Assembly (NCBI RefSeq): GCF_004792665.1
Contig: NZ_SRZX01000002.1
Coordinates: 186,001 to 250,000, forward strand
DNA: 64,000 bases
Direction of reading: 5' to 3'
Source of the DNA: Marinobacter orientalis
GTDB lineage: Bacteria; Pseudomonadota; Gammaproteobacteria; Pseudomonadales; Oleiphilaceae
Made by a program: the position numbers and the translations under genes. Below the pieces are notes generated by a model, which was given only the letters and a program-made list of their open reading frames with translations, searched no databases and had not been told where the DNA came from. Shown here in pieces: positions 51,564-60,529 of the stretch (the stretch's first letter is position 1; every line of letters begins with the position of its first letter).

Positions 51564-52820
51564 TCAGGAAAGTACAGAAATTCGCTGTTTAAAATAACCT
51601 CGTTTTCCCTCTATTTTTTCACCCCCTTGCAAAATAACTGACACATTAATATCTACGTTTAAAATATTCTTTAGTTCTTTTTCAATAAAATATTTTAGAT
51701 ATTTTCTTCTAGACTGATTCAAGTCGTCAACTAAAACGTTTACTTCAGAGAGACCAACTTGGACCACGGTAAACCCAAAGATCTCATTGTTCTCAAAAAA
51801 ATATTTTTCGAATAGCGGTGGAAATATTGTCGCGTGAACTTTCTCATGCTCAGTAATATAAAAAAAACGATCCAGGGAGCGCCCCTCAAGGCAGTCAATA
51901 ATCTGGTAGTTGCCCAACCGCTGACACGACGAAGTGGAAATAGAAAGAGAATCCCCAAGTTGATATTTTATAAGACTTTGTGTTTGGCGAGAAACGTCGG
52001 TGACTAAGCATTCGTGTTCACTATTTTCAACGATCAACCAAGGATTTACGAGATGACGGTGGCCTTCGGTACACTCGAAAGCAATGACATCAAACTCTGT
52101 TGAACCATATTCTTCTGCAACCGGTGCTTTAAACACGCGCGATATATAAGCCTTTTGAGCCGGGAGAATCGATTCCGCCGTACACACCACACATTTCGGT
52201 GGATGAAACTCAATGTCCATAGTCGCGAGAATCCTCGCGGCTTCGAGCAACAGGGAGGCATAACCGTATAGATAATCGGGTTGCCACTTTAACAGGGCTT
52301 CTACCTCATCCTCCGCTTTGGGTCCAACCGGATGGAAAACCCGCCTGTTCATGACAAAGTTTCTGAGCCACGATTTAACGCCGGCTTCAGCCCTACCCCA
52401 TAACCTGGCCTCTCTGTAACCAAGCTTTACACCATAATGCCGAAAGCAGTAGTCACGAACACCTAGCATGCGGGCCAGCTCATTCCGGTCAAGTAAGATT
52501 TGGGTAGGTTCTCCTGTTGTACCTGCTGTATGGCGGCCAAACCCGGATCCTCCCTTCTTTCCCTGTCCCTTCATAGATTGGTTACGAAGTTGTTTTTTGG
52601 ACAACGACGGAGATGACCTCAAAGCTTCCAGTCCGCTTACCTCTATACCTGCAGCGTTAATTGGTCGATTACACGCCAACAGTCGGCCTACATTTTCAGC
52701 CCTTTCTCCTTCGCTTAACCTCCATAAGTTTTCCACTTCCTTCCTGTACCGGGTGATAGGCAAGCCCGTTACCAGAAACAATAATCGTGTTAGGAGAAAC
52801 CTGGCTGAACGGAGAATCAT
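51564..52820 (-). CDS. CapK/PaaK-like adenylate-forming enzyme
   Basis: A 418-residue protein related to phenylacetate-CoA ligase and CapK. The ATP-binding P-loop is seen as GRHTAGTTGEPTQI, then YGYASLLLEAARIL, the family core EEYGSTEFDVIAFEC, and YQLGDSLSI near the hinge. Such proteins are common in polysaccharide loci and are thought to activate an acyl or amino-acid group for transfer to a sugar. It overlaps the upstream glycosyltransferase gene by ATGA. The 3' half is more AT-rich than the 5' half. Confidence 0.8.
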   Translation of the reverse strand: MILRSARFLLTRLLFLVTGLPITRYRKEVENLWRLSEGERAENVGRLLACNRPINAAGIEVSGLEALRSSPSLSKKQLRNQSMKGQGKKGGSGFGRHTAGTTGEPTQILLDRNELARMLGVRDYCFRHYGVKLGYREARLWGRAEAGVKSWLRNFVMNRRVFHPVGPKAEDEVEALLKWQPDYLYGYASLLLEAARILATMDIEFHPPKCVVCTAESILPAQKAYISRVFKAPVAEEYGSTEFDVIAFECTEGHRHLVNPWLIVENSEHECLVTDVSRQTQSLIKYQLGDSLSISTSSCQRLGNYQIIDCLEGRSLDRFFYITEHEKVHATIFPPLFEKYFFENNEIFGFTVVQVGLSEVNVLVDDLNQSRRKYLKYFIEKELKNILNVDINVSVILQGGEKIEGKRGYFKQRISVLS

Positions 52821-53950
52821 GGTGTACCAAGAACCCTTTTATAGAACGCCAGGTACTCATCCGCCATTGCCTCAGACGAATAGTCTTTGCTTACCGCACC
52901 GTAAGCCCAGTCCACTCTCCGGCCGGAATGTTCTCTATCAGTTACAGACTTTTCAATAGCGCTGAAAATAGTGGCTGTCTCAACATCACTCAGGAGTTCG
53001 CCGCCTTCACCGTTTCCCAGAACTTTCGGTATTTCGCCGACAGCAGAGGCGATCACTGGAGTTTTCAACGAGATTGCCTCAAGAAGGGTAATTGGCAGCC
53101 CTTCCGTTAGAGAAGGCATAACCAGTACCTTTGAGCGACTCAACAGCGCCGGTACGGTGCAGCAGTATCCCGGCATTAGCACATCGTCTTTAACACCCAA
53201 CTCGTCAATCAACGCTTCCAGTTGTTGTCGGAGCCTACCCTCACCAACGATAACCAGCCCTGACTTCGGAAAGGCGTTTCTGAACTCCGAAAAAGCTGAG
53301 ATTAATCTGTCGAACCCTTTTTCTCGGGAGAGCCTGCCGACTCCGAGAATTACAGAGTCATGGTTCTCGAAAAATGATTTGAACGGCTCATCCAGTGAAG
53401 CCAGGGAGGATTCCTGAAGCTCTGAAATATCCAGACCATTGGGAATAACCACCGTGTGGCCGCTTGAAAGCTTTCCTGGTAATTGCTTCTTCATCGCCTC
53501 CCCCACGAGAACGACACCTCTTATGCGGCGGATAGCAAACCGGTCCAGCGACTCGTATAGCCACATTTTCGAGAAGCGTGGGGCATGGACGTATCCATGC
53601 AAAGTGGCAACCATCGGAATGCGTCTGACGTTTTCTGGATACATCCCCAGAAGGACATTAAACTTGAATCCATGTGAGTGAAAAAGGTTGTAGTCATTCC
53701 CCTGCGCCCATTTCAGGATACTCCAAGACCCTTTAAGGTTAAGGCCAGACTTCATCCGCCATAGGGTGATGGGCAGGCCTTTGCTCCTCGCCTCTGCTTC
53801 AATAGCTTTTTCGCTGACACCCCGCTCTCCCGCACTGAGTATCATCGGCTCAAGCCCCTGTTTGACCTGCTCTTGAACTAGGCTAAGCAGCATCTTCTCG
53901 GCGCCGTAGAGGCCACCACTATCAATCAGGTGTAGCACCTTGATTCCCAT
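52817..53950 (-). CDS. Family 4 glycosyltransferase
   Basis: A 377-residue retaining GT-B enzyme: VLHLIDSGGLYGAEKMLLSL at the N terminus, TLHGYVHAPRFSKMW, VVIPNGLDISEL, ILGVGRLSREKGFDRLISAF and PSLTEGLPITLLEAISLKTP (E-x7-E). It resembles the XrtA-locus sugar transferases that sit near the deacetylase gene. It lies seven bases after the GT2 gene and is coupled to the CapK-like gene. Confidence 0.88.
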   Translation of the reverse strand: MGIKVLHLIDSGGLYGAEKMLLSLVQEQVKQGLEPMILSAGERGVSEKAIEAEARSKGLPITLWRMKSGLNLKGSWSILKWAQGNDYNLFHSHGFKFNVLLGMYPENVRRIPMVATLHGYVHAPRFSKMWLYESLDRFAIRRIRGVVLVGEAMKKQLPGKLSSGHTVVIPNGLDISELQESSLASLDEPFKSFFENHDSVILGVGRLSREKGFDRLISAFSEFRNAFPKSGLVIVGEGRLRQQLEALIDELGVKDDVLMPGYCCTVPALLSRSKVLVMPSLTEGLPITLLEAISLKTPVIASAVGEIPKVLGNGEGGELLSDVETATIFSAIEKSVTDREHSGRRVDWAYGAVSKDYSSEAMADEYLAFYKRVLGTP

Positions 53951-53957
53951 CGGTGGC

Positions 53958-55115
53958 CTATCCCTTCCTTGGATTCCAGATTACCTTCTTCTCACCCTTG
54001 AGAAACGCGGCCGTTGCCTTGTAGGAGGCGATGTTCAGCAGCATAAAGTAGTAGGGTATTGAATAGATCACAGACAGCGGCTGTCCTTTCCCTTCCCGCT
54101 TGTGGCCTCTCCAGGCGAGGGCCACAAAGACAACAAGGCCCAGGAAGGCCAAGGTGTAGATACCGCGAGCCGGAGCCAGCAATATGGTGCTTATAGTCAG
54201 GGTGATCAACGGCGCGAAAGCGGTATAGCGCAGTAGTTTGTGGGAGATGAGCTGCCAGGCAAACGTCGGGGCTCGAAAGGGGCTCATCAGGTGGCGCATG
54301 TCTTTCAGCGCCCACAGGGCGCGAAGGCTGACGCGCACACGCATGCTGAATTCACTGTCGCTGTCATTCAGGGCTTCTTCTTTCAGCAGGGCCCGGGGCT
54401 CATAGACTACCCGGTAGCCCTGCGCTACCACTTTCAACGGTTGCACGAAGTCTGGCAACTGGTCGGCGTTGAGCGGCTGGTAGAGCGTTTTGCGCATAGC
54501 GTCTATGCCACCATCCACGCCAACCACGGAACCTAACCGGGTTTCCTGCTCCCGCAGCCAGTTCTCGTACTTCATGTAGGCGCTGCAGCCATCACCCACA
54601 AGTGAGCCATCTTTGTTCACATAGACCATCTTGCCGGTGACATAACCCACATCCGGGTCAGCAAAGTTGCTGCATAATTGGCTGACGGCCCGGGCATCCC
54701 ACTGGGAGTTAGCATCTGAGAACAGGATGATGTCGCCGGTAGTTTCCGGTACCAGGGTGTTCAGGCCGGCGGTCTTGCCCTGCCTTGGTACTTGGCGGAA
54801 CAGACGGACCGGGAAGCGCGAATCGCTTGCCACGCGTTCGATGATGTCGTCAGTGCCATCATCGGATTCGTCGGAAATAACAAGCACTTCTAATTTATCC
54901 GAAGGATAGTCCAGCTCCATTTTGTTCTGCAGGGTGCCTTCGATGTCCTCTGCCTCGTTGTAGGCTGCAATCAAGATGGACACCTTTGGCCGGTACTCGT
55001 CGCTGGCTTTTACGGGTTTTGGCCACAAGGCGGAAATTGCCCTTGCCATTAGCGGGTAACCAAAATAGATGTAGAAAAGCAGTAACAGGGACAGCCAGAA
55101 CAGTGGGACTAGCAT
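53958..55115 (-). CDS. Membrane-bound family 2 glycosyltransferase
   Basis: A 385-residue GT-A enzyme with one N-terminal helix (LFWLSLLLLFYIYFGYPLM) and C-terminal helices (about 290-370). The cytosolic domain has SILIAAYNEAEDIEGTL, ISDESDDGTDD, LFSDANSQW (DxN in the DxD place) and VDGGIDAMRK. This layout is typical of transferases that act on membrane-bound acceptors. Its start overlaps the deacetylase stop by seven bases (ATGCTAG). Confidence 0.87.
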   Translation of the reverse strand: MLVPLFWLSLLLLFYIYFGYPLMARAISALWPKPVKASDEYRPKVSILIAAYNEAEDIEGTLQNKMELDYPSDKLEVLVISDESDDGTDDIIERVASDSRFPVRLFRQVPRQGKTAGLNTLVPETTGDIILFSDANSQWDARAVSQLCSNFADPDVGYVTGKMVYVNKDGSLVGDGCSAYMKYENWLREQETRLGSVVGVDGGIDAMRKTLYQPLNADQLPDFVQPLKVVAQGYRVVYEPRALLKEEALNDSDSEFSMRVRVSLRALWALKDMRHLMSPFRAPTFAWQLISHKLLRYTAFAPLITLTISTILLAPARGIYTLAFLGLVVFVALAWRGHKREGKGQPLSVIYSIPYYFMLLNIASYKATAAFLKGEKKVIWNPRKG

Positions 55116-56017
55116 GGTAATGTGGATTCCATTCGCTCTTGTCCGGCGGTTGCCGGTGTTTCTTTTTCAAGTAGTTTCAGGTTTGTTAGCACGTCGCCCA
55201 TGGCAGTAAACCGGAAGTGGCCCAGCAATTTGTCCAGCCTGTGTTCGCACACATCCAGGTTGTTGTAGTGCCGGAAGCGGGAGAACCACTTTACGTCCAG
55301 CCGTGGCTGGTCGGGGTCTACTTCCCAGGGGTGGAGGTAGAACACGAACGGCTGGCCCTGGCGGTTGATGCTGCCCAGGCCCCAGCGACTGAACCAGTAA
55401 GGGAATAGCCGAAAATAGCCGCCACCAGCGATCGGCAGGGTGTAACCCGGAAACTTCAGGGTGCTCAGGGGAAACTCGGCCAGTTCATGGCCTTTGTCGG
55501 TTGTCAATCGGTGTGGCCAACGTGGTGTGCCCGGCATGCCGTAGCGGTCGTGGTGCACGGGGAATATGGATGAGTCCCAGACAAAGCCTTCCTCGGCGAG
55601 TATATCGAGGGCCCAGCGGGACTGGCTGGTGATGGAATAACTGGCGGCACGGTACCCGGTAATGGGCTCGCCGGTGATATCTTCCAGGATCTGTTTTGAG
55701 CGCCGGGTTTCTTCGCGGAAGACTTCGGGGGTCTGGTTATAGATCAACTGGTGGCTGTAGCCATGGCTGGCCACCTCATGTCCGGCTTTCTGTATGTCGC
55801 GAACCAACTGGGGAGATTTTTCCGCCACCCAGCCCAAAGTAAAGAACGTCGCTCGTGTGTTGTGACTATCGAGCAGTTCCAGCAACCGGTGGGTGTTGGC
55901 CTCCACGCGGTATTCCATGGAATGCCAGTCTTCACGGCGCACGGCTTCTGCCAGGGCGGCCACCTGGAAGTAATCTTCCACGTCGATGGTCAGGGCGTTA
56001 TCAATTTGTTCTGTCAT
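55109..56017 (-). CDS. XrtA system polysaccharide deacetylase (DUF3473)
   Basis: A 302-residue NodB-fold deacetylase with the exosortase-associated pattern: TIDVEDYFQV near the N terminus, ATFFTLGWVAEKSPQLV, HEVASHGYSHQLIY (zinc-binding His residues), and the C-terminal DUF3473 part FPYWFSRWGLGSINRQG and FYLHPWEVDPDQPR. It should deacetylate the XrtA-linked polysaccharide. The ATG at 56017 has GAGG eight bases upstream and suits the family start. Confidence 0.92.
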   Translation of the reverse strand: MTEQIDNALTIDVEDYFQVAALAEAVRREDWHSMEYRVEANTHRLLELLDSHNTRATFFTLGWVAEKSPQLVRDIQKAGHEVASHGYSHQLIYNQTPEVFREETRRSKQILEDITGEPITGYRAASYSITSQSRWALDILAEEGFVWDSSIFPVHHDRYGMPGTPRWPHRLTTDKGHELAEFPLSTLKFPGYTLPIAGGGYFRLFPYWFSRWGLGSINRQGQPFVFYLHPWEVDPDQPRLDVKWFSRFRHYNNLDVCEHRLDKLLGHFRFTAMGDVLTNLKLLEKETPATAGQERMESTLPC

Positions 56018-56047
56018 GGTTAAAGCCTCACAGCTATCCTTGGCCAA

Positions 56048-57334
56048 TTAGCGGAACTGATACTCTAATCCGAGCCGCGCCCAAAGCTCATCATATTCCC
56101 GGCTAGGAACATCACTGTTTTCCTGTTCGTAGCCAAGTCCCCCGAAAACACTGAGGTCACGGCTTGCCTCGTAGTCGAGACCAAGTTCGACGCTGAAGAT
56201 CTCGTTATGTGAGCTATCCTCATCAAACGCTGAGTACCGATAACCGAACCCTGAATTGCCTGTAAGGCGTTCAGCGAGGGGTCTGGAATAACGCAGATTA
56301 AGTCCGACACGTTCTTCCAGCTCATCGGTTTCAAGATAATCCGACTGGCTGGCAAACACGTCGACATTCAGGCTGCTTTGATCGGAAAAGCCTTTATTGA
56401 TACCTGTGGACGCGATGGTTGTTTCTACACTGATGCTCTCGTTGAGATTGAACTCAAAATCTTCAAATCGGATATCAAAACTTGATGTTCGATCAGTCAG
56501 CTCACGGGCAGCGCTGAAGTACCAGTTAGTAGTGGGGTTCAACTCCCGGGTCAGGTCTACCTCCCCCACTAACCCGTCACTCGTCCGGGAGTTACTGCCA
56601 AACTCGGTTTCGATCTCACTGACACCAATTGCCCCGGATAACGATGTGGTTGCCCACCTCTTGCTAAAGGTGGCCCGAACGGTTTCTACATCAACTTCCG
56701 CTCCAGTGTCGTACTCAGTGGCAGAATACGAGGCGCTGACACCTCCACTTAAAGTGTCGCTGAGCAGGTGAGTCCAGGCCACTGACCCAACATAGCGTTC
56801 GCTGTCGGTTTCTTCCGGTTCTTCGAACTCTGTATTCTCGTATCGGGTACTGAACGACAGTGAGTCGACGGGGCCAATTCGCCAGATATAGCGTGGGCCG
56901 GTACTGAATACGTTTTTCCGCGTTCGGTTATCGGGGGTGTCGCTCTGCGTGGTATCCTGGCTGACTTCGCGGAGATTGTTATCAAGATCCCAGAATAAAC
57001 GGGGTGCGAGTTCGCACTGGCTGTCCAGATCCATATTGGCATCGGTTTCGTTATCAAACGAGTCGTCCTGCCAGATAGTGTAGCCGAGGGTACCCGCAAA
57101 ACTGGCCTGACACTGCCCTGGATCCGTTTCATACCTGGCAGTCACGTAAGTCCGGCTCTCCAGATCACTATTTTCATTGTTGGCTGCCTTTCTCGCGTTA
57201 TCTGTGACCCGTGCCTGTTGCCCACCGATGATCTCCAATTGAGCAAGCCCGGATACGGGAGCCACGGCAAGGGCGCCTACAAAAAGTAATAAGCTTCCGC
57301 TGTAAAATTTCCTTGCTCCAATTGTCCTATCCAT
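56048..57334 (-). CDS. XrtA system outer-membrane beta-barrel protein
   Basis: A 428-residue protein with a signal peptide (FYSGSLLLFVGALAVAPVSGLAQ) and a C-terminal series of amphipathic beta strands ending in the phenylalanine/aromatic-type terminus LGLEYQFR. It matches the TIGR03016-type outer-membrane protein found in PEP-CTERM loci and may form part of the polymer export path. The start overlaps the kinase stop by eight bases; GGGAG lies nine bases before the ATG. Confidence 0.82.
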   Translation of the reverse strand: MDRTIGARKFYSGSLLLFVGALAVAPVSGLAQLEIIGGQQARVTDNARKAANNENSDLESRTYVTARYETDPGQCQASFAGTLGYTIWQDDSFDNETDANMDLDSQCELAPRLFWDLDNNLREVSQDTTQSDTPDNRTRKNVFSTGPRYIWRIGPVDSLSFSTRYENTEFEEPEETDSERYVGSVAWTHLLSDTLSGGVSASYSATEYDTGAEVDVETVRATFSKRWATTSLSGAIGVSEIETEFGSNSRTSDGLVGEVDLTRELNPTTNWYFSAARELTDRTSSFDIRFEDFEFNLNESISVETTIASTGINKGFSDQSSLNVDVFASQSDYLETDELEERVGLNLRYSRPLAERLTGNSGFGYRYSAFDEDSSHNEIFSVELGLDYEASRDLSVFGGLGYEQENSDVPSREYDELWARLGLEYQFR

Positions 57335-58241
57335 TGATGACGGCTCCCACAAACTTTTCAGGGTCAAACGCCTGGGCTGCATTTTCCGCAGCGGTGGCGG
57401 TTATTTTTCCGTGTGGCAGCACCAACATCGAATAATCGCACAGCTCACCAAGAATACGGGCATCGGGCGAATCAGCTATGGGCGCTGTATCCAGCACGAT
57501 GAAGCGGTCCGGATAGCGGCGCCGGACGGCCTGTAGAAACTGCTTCATACGAAATGAGGTGAAGAACTCTGCCGGTGTTTCACGCTGGCTGCCGGCGGGA
57601 ATAAGCCGTAGTCGCGGAATACCCGTAGGATAGATGATTCGCCCAATGTCGTAGTCGGAGTCTTCCAGGAAATCAGTCAGGCCAGTTTCCGTAGCCAGGT
57701 CAAGCTGCGAGTGTAATGTGGGATTGCGAAGGTTGCAGTCGATAATCAGTGCAGTTTTGGACTGATCGAAGGCAAATGCAGCGGCTAGATTAAGCGCCAT
57801 GAACGACGTTCCCGCGCCCTCACAGGCTCCACTAACCACCATGGTAAAATTGTTGCCGCCGGACAGCTCCAGCAGTTTGGTCCGCAGATGGCGGAAACGA
57901 TTGACCAATTCCCTGTTTTTGGATTCCGGATAGATGATGCGACGTTCATCCATATCGTCGCGGGTGAGCCGTCGTGGCTCCTGCATCTTTACAATCTGTT
58001 TGCTGATTACGTACCTGTCGACAGCACCCGGGCCCAGCTCCAGGGAGCTTGGTACCAGCATGCGGGAGTCCTCCCCATGGGAAAACTCGCTGTTTCTTTC
58101 CTTATCGGAAGCGCTGCCGTGTTTCTGCAAATCGCTCGATCGTTCTCTTGCCTTAAAATCGACTGCACCGTTGTTTTTATCTAGGGGATGGGTATCGGCT
58201 TCCATCTCTTCCCTTTCCCTGTCCTGTTTTTGCTCTGTCAT
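57327..58241 (-). CDS. Tyrosine-autokinase-like ATPase of the XrtA locus, with altered P-loop
   Basis: A 304-residue CpsD/EpsG-type protein. The first 100 residues are charged and disordered. The ATPase region is VVSGACEGAGTSFMALNLAA (about 135-154), where the Walker A lysine is Thr145; Walker A' is LIIDCNLRNP, with Asn170 in place of the usual second Asp; Walker B is FIVLDTAPI. The C terminus FVGAVING has no tyrosine cluster. By position it pairs with the chain-length protein, but the altered motifs suggest weak or no kinase activity. It is coupled to that gene by TAATG. Confidence 0.85.
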   Translation of the reverse strand: MTEQKQDREREEMEADTHPLDKNNGAVDFKARERSSDLQKHGSASDKERNSEFSHGEDSRMLVPSSLELGPGAVDRYVISKQIVKMQEPRRLTRDDMDERRIIYPESKNRELVNRFRHLRTKLLELSGGNNFTMVVSGACEGAGTSFMALNLAAAFAFDQSKTALIIDCNLRNPTLHSQLDLATETGLTDFLEDSDYDIGRIIYPTGIPRLRLIPAGSQRETPAEFFTSFRMKQFLQAVRRRYPDRFIVLDTAPIADSPDARILGELCDYSMLVLPHGKITATAAENAAQAFDPEKFVGAVING

Positions 58242-59767
58242 TAAATAACTCCCATCAGAGCAGCACCGGCAACACCGCCATAGGCAGCTACAACCAGCAC
58301 AGCGCATACGGACACTGAAACCGTAAAAAAGCGGTCTTTACGTTTTTCGTAGGGCGTTCTTACATGGGGAATCTCTGCGAGTACAGGCAGGCCAATACCG
58401 TCTTCAAGCTGTTTGCGCGCCCTCACACGTGGATCTATCTGAAGCATTCCGGCTACGAGACCAAACGGGAACAACGCACCCAAAATCAGGCCTGCGGAAG
58501 CAAACAGCTCGAATTGAGGGCCCTCTGGGCCCAGGGGGTACTGGGCTGTTTCAGCCATACGAAAATTGAGGCCCTGGCCTTCGATGTCCAGATGCATGGA
58601 TACACGGGCTTTTTCACGGCGTTTGAGCAGATCGTTATAGATTTGTTCGTTAACTTCCATATCTCGAGTGAGCTCGGAATATTGCGCCTTGTTTTCCTGG
58701 ATGCGCTCCATCCGCATTTCCTGCTCAGCGATCAGGTTCTGGAGCGAATTAATCCGGGATTCCTGGGTACGGATATCGGCACGGGTTTTGGCCACCTCTG
58801 CACTGATGTCCTGATAAAGAGGATTGACTAGCTGCTCGCCTCCACTCGTGGCCTGATCCAGTTCTCCGCGCTGGGCTGCCCTGTCTCGCTGCCTTCTGAG
58901 TTCTGCAATCTGTTCCTTCAGTACAACAATATCGGGGTAGGTGTCGTGGTATCGCAACCGCAGTTCATCCAGCATGGTTTCTTTCTCGCGAATTCTGCGG
59001 GTGTAGGCATCTGCGGTTCTGCCCTGACTGAACATGGGCTGCACGTTCTGTAAATCAGAGTCCAGTGATGCAGCCCGTGCCATCAGTTCGGTGCGTTCCA
59101 TCTCGGCAAGTTCCAGTTCCCGGCGCAGGTTTGCCATGCGGGCATTGGCCTCGCTCTCCGTTCCGTCTACATTTTCTGACAGGAACCTCTTCAGTTTTTG
59201 CTCAACATCGGCGAGGATCGACTCATAGTTTTTAACCTGTTTGTCGATAAAACCGTAAGCATTACGGCTTTCCTTGCGCTTTCTTTCCGAGTTCTCGGAT
59301 ATAAACAACTGCCCCAGGCGTTGGGCGACGCGGAATGCCTGCATCGACGACTCGGAGGAGTAGCCTATGCTGAAGTAGCTGTCGCCACGAGGACGCACAT
59401 TCATATTGGCACGAAGCATCTCAACGCGCCGCTCTAAAGCCTCACCATCAGTCTGGTCGGCATCCGGGCCAAATATCTCTGTATCCCGGGCCACCTGTGA
59501 CATTACATCTCTGGACCAGAGCATTTCCCTGGCTACCGAGGTACGTTCGCTGATTTCGGTGGTTACGGCGCTGCCTTCCATCAGTGGCCGAATGATATTC
59601 TGGTCATCCACAAATATCACAACCTGGGATTCGTACTTGTAAGGCCAAAAGAAACCGGCCGTCAGCACAGCAAAACTGACAACGGCAAATAGGACCAGGA
59701 CCAGCCACTTGTGTGACCGGACCTCCCTGAACATTTCTGAAGGGATCTGACTTAGTGGAAGTGCCAT
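58241..59767 (-). CDS. XrtA system chain-length determinant (Wzz/GumC-like)
   Basis: A 508-residue inner-membrane protein with two terminal helices: VLVLFAVVSFAVLTAGFFW near residue 22-40 and a C-terminal pair (FELFASAGLILGALFPFGLVAG and VSVCAVLVVAAYGGVAGAAL). Between them lies a long periplasmic coiled-coil region (about 165-400) rich in Arg, Glu and Leu. The YLSI-like N-terminal Wzz domain and the PxxP-like segment AQYPLGPEGP before the C-terminal helix match the family. It controls polymer length together with the ATPase gene downstream. Confidence 0.92.
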   Translation of the reverse strand: MALPLSQIPSEMFREVRSHKWLVLVLFAVVSFAVLTAGFFWPYKYESQVVIFVDDQNIIRPLMEGSAVTTEISERTSVAREMLWSRDVMSQVARDTEIFGPDADQTDGEALERRVEMLRANMNVRPRGDSYFSIGYSSESSMQAFRVAQRLGQLFISENSERKRKESRNAYGFIDKQVKNYESILADVEQKLKRFLSENVDGTESEANARMANLRRELELAEMERTELMARAASLDSDLQNVQPMFSQGRTADAYTRRIREKETMLDELRLRYHDTYPDIVVLKEQIAELRRQRDRAAQRGELDQATSGGEQLVNPLYQDISAEVAKTRADIRTQESRINSLQNLIAEQEMRMERIQENKAQYSELTRDMEVNEQIYNDLLKRREKARVSMHLDIEGQGLNFRMAETAQYPLGPEGPQFELFASAGLILGALFPFGLVAGMLQIDPRVRARKQLEDGIGLPVLAEIPHVRTPYEKRKDRFFTVSVSVCAVLVVAAYGGVAGAALMGVI

Positions 59768-59824
59768 GATTCTTACCTGTTAACCGATTCTGCCATTTGC
59801 GCCAAGCAGCAGCTTTGGCTGATT

Positions 59825-60469
59825 TTAAAAGTTCCGTTCGGGCACGGTCAGGATGTCGCCCGGCCGCATGCGGTAGTTGGTGGTTACATCGCCCTTGTTG
59901 AGAATGTCATCCAAACGAACCGGTATAGCTACCATCTTGTCGTCTACAGAGCGGTAAAGCATGGAGTTGTTGAGCTGCGCGAAGGGATTTGCCCCCCCGG
60001 CGCTCAACACCATATCCAGAACGGTCATTCCGGACCTGTGAGGTACTGAGATCGACTCATTGACGGCACCGGTGACACGAACTCGATCGCTGAATTCATG
60101 GCTGCCCATTGATGTAACGACAACGGTTACCTGGGGCTCGCGGATATAACCCGTCAGTCCCTCTTCAATTTCGGTGGCAAGTTGCTCCGGGGTTTTACCG
60201 GTAGCCATCACATCACCTATGAGAGGCATGGAAACCCGGCCGTCCGGCCGTACCGGAACACTGATACTGAGATCCTCGTTCCGCCAGACCGAGATCTGGA
60301 CTGAATCTGTCGGGCCGAGCAGGTATTCATCAACACTTGTTGATGTCTGCAGGTTGAGGGCTTCGTCTATGGCTTCCTGCGAAGATGACTGGGGGCCTGC
60401 ACAACCCGCAACAAACGCTACCGCAGTCAGGGACATCAGCAGCCCCTTCAGTGAATACTTCGATGACAT
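59825..60469 (-). CDS. XrtA system Wza-like export lipoprotein
   Basis: A 214-residue lipoprotein with lipobox FVAGC and a Poly_export/SLBB arrangement: YLLGPTDSVQISVWRNEDLS, PVRPDGRVSMPLIGDV, REPQVTVVV, and the SLBB part VTGAVNESISVPHRSGMTVLDMVLSAGG, ending in MRPGDILTVPE. It is shorter than full Wza, as usual in exosortase loci. ATG at 60469 has AGAGGA six bases upstream; another ATG directly precedes it. It should form the periplasmic/outer-membrane export channel. Confidence 0.92.
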   Translation of the reverse strand: MSSKYSLKGLLMSLTAVAFVAGCAGPQSSSQEAIDEALNLQTSTSVDEYLLGPTDSVQISVWRNEDLSISVPVRPDGRVSMPLIGDVMATGKTPEQLATEIEEGLTGYIREPQVTVVVTSMGSHEFSDRVRVTGAVNESISVPHRSGMTVLDMVLSAGGANPFAQLNNSMLYRSVDDKMVAIPVRLDDILNKGDVTTNYRMRPGDILTVPERNF

Positions 60470-60529
60470 CATTATTCCTCTCTTGTTCCGTTTTTAATTC
60501 CATGTCTCGGGGGAGAGCTGGTCCCGAAA

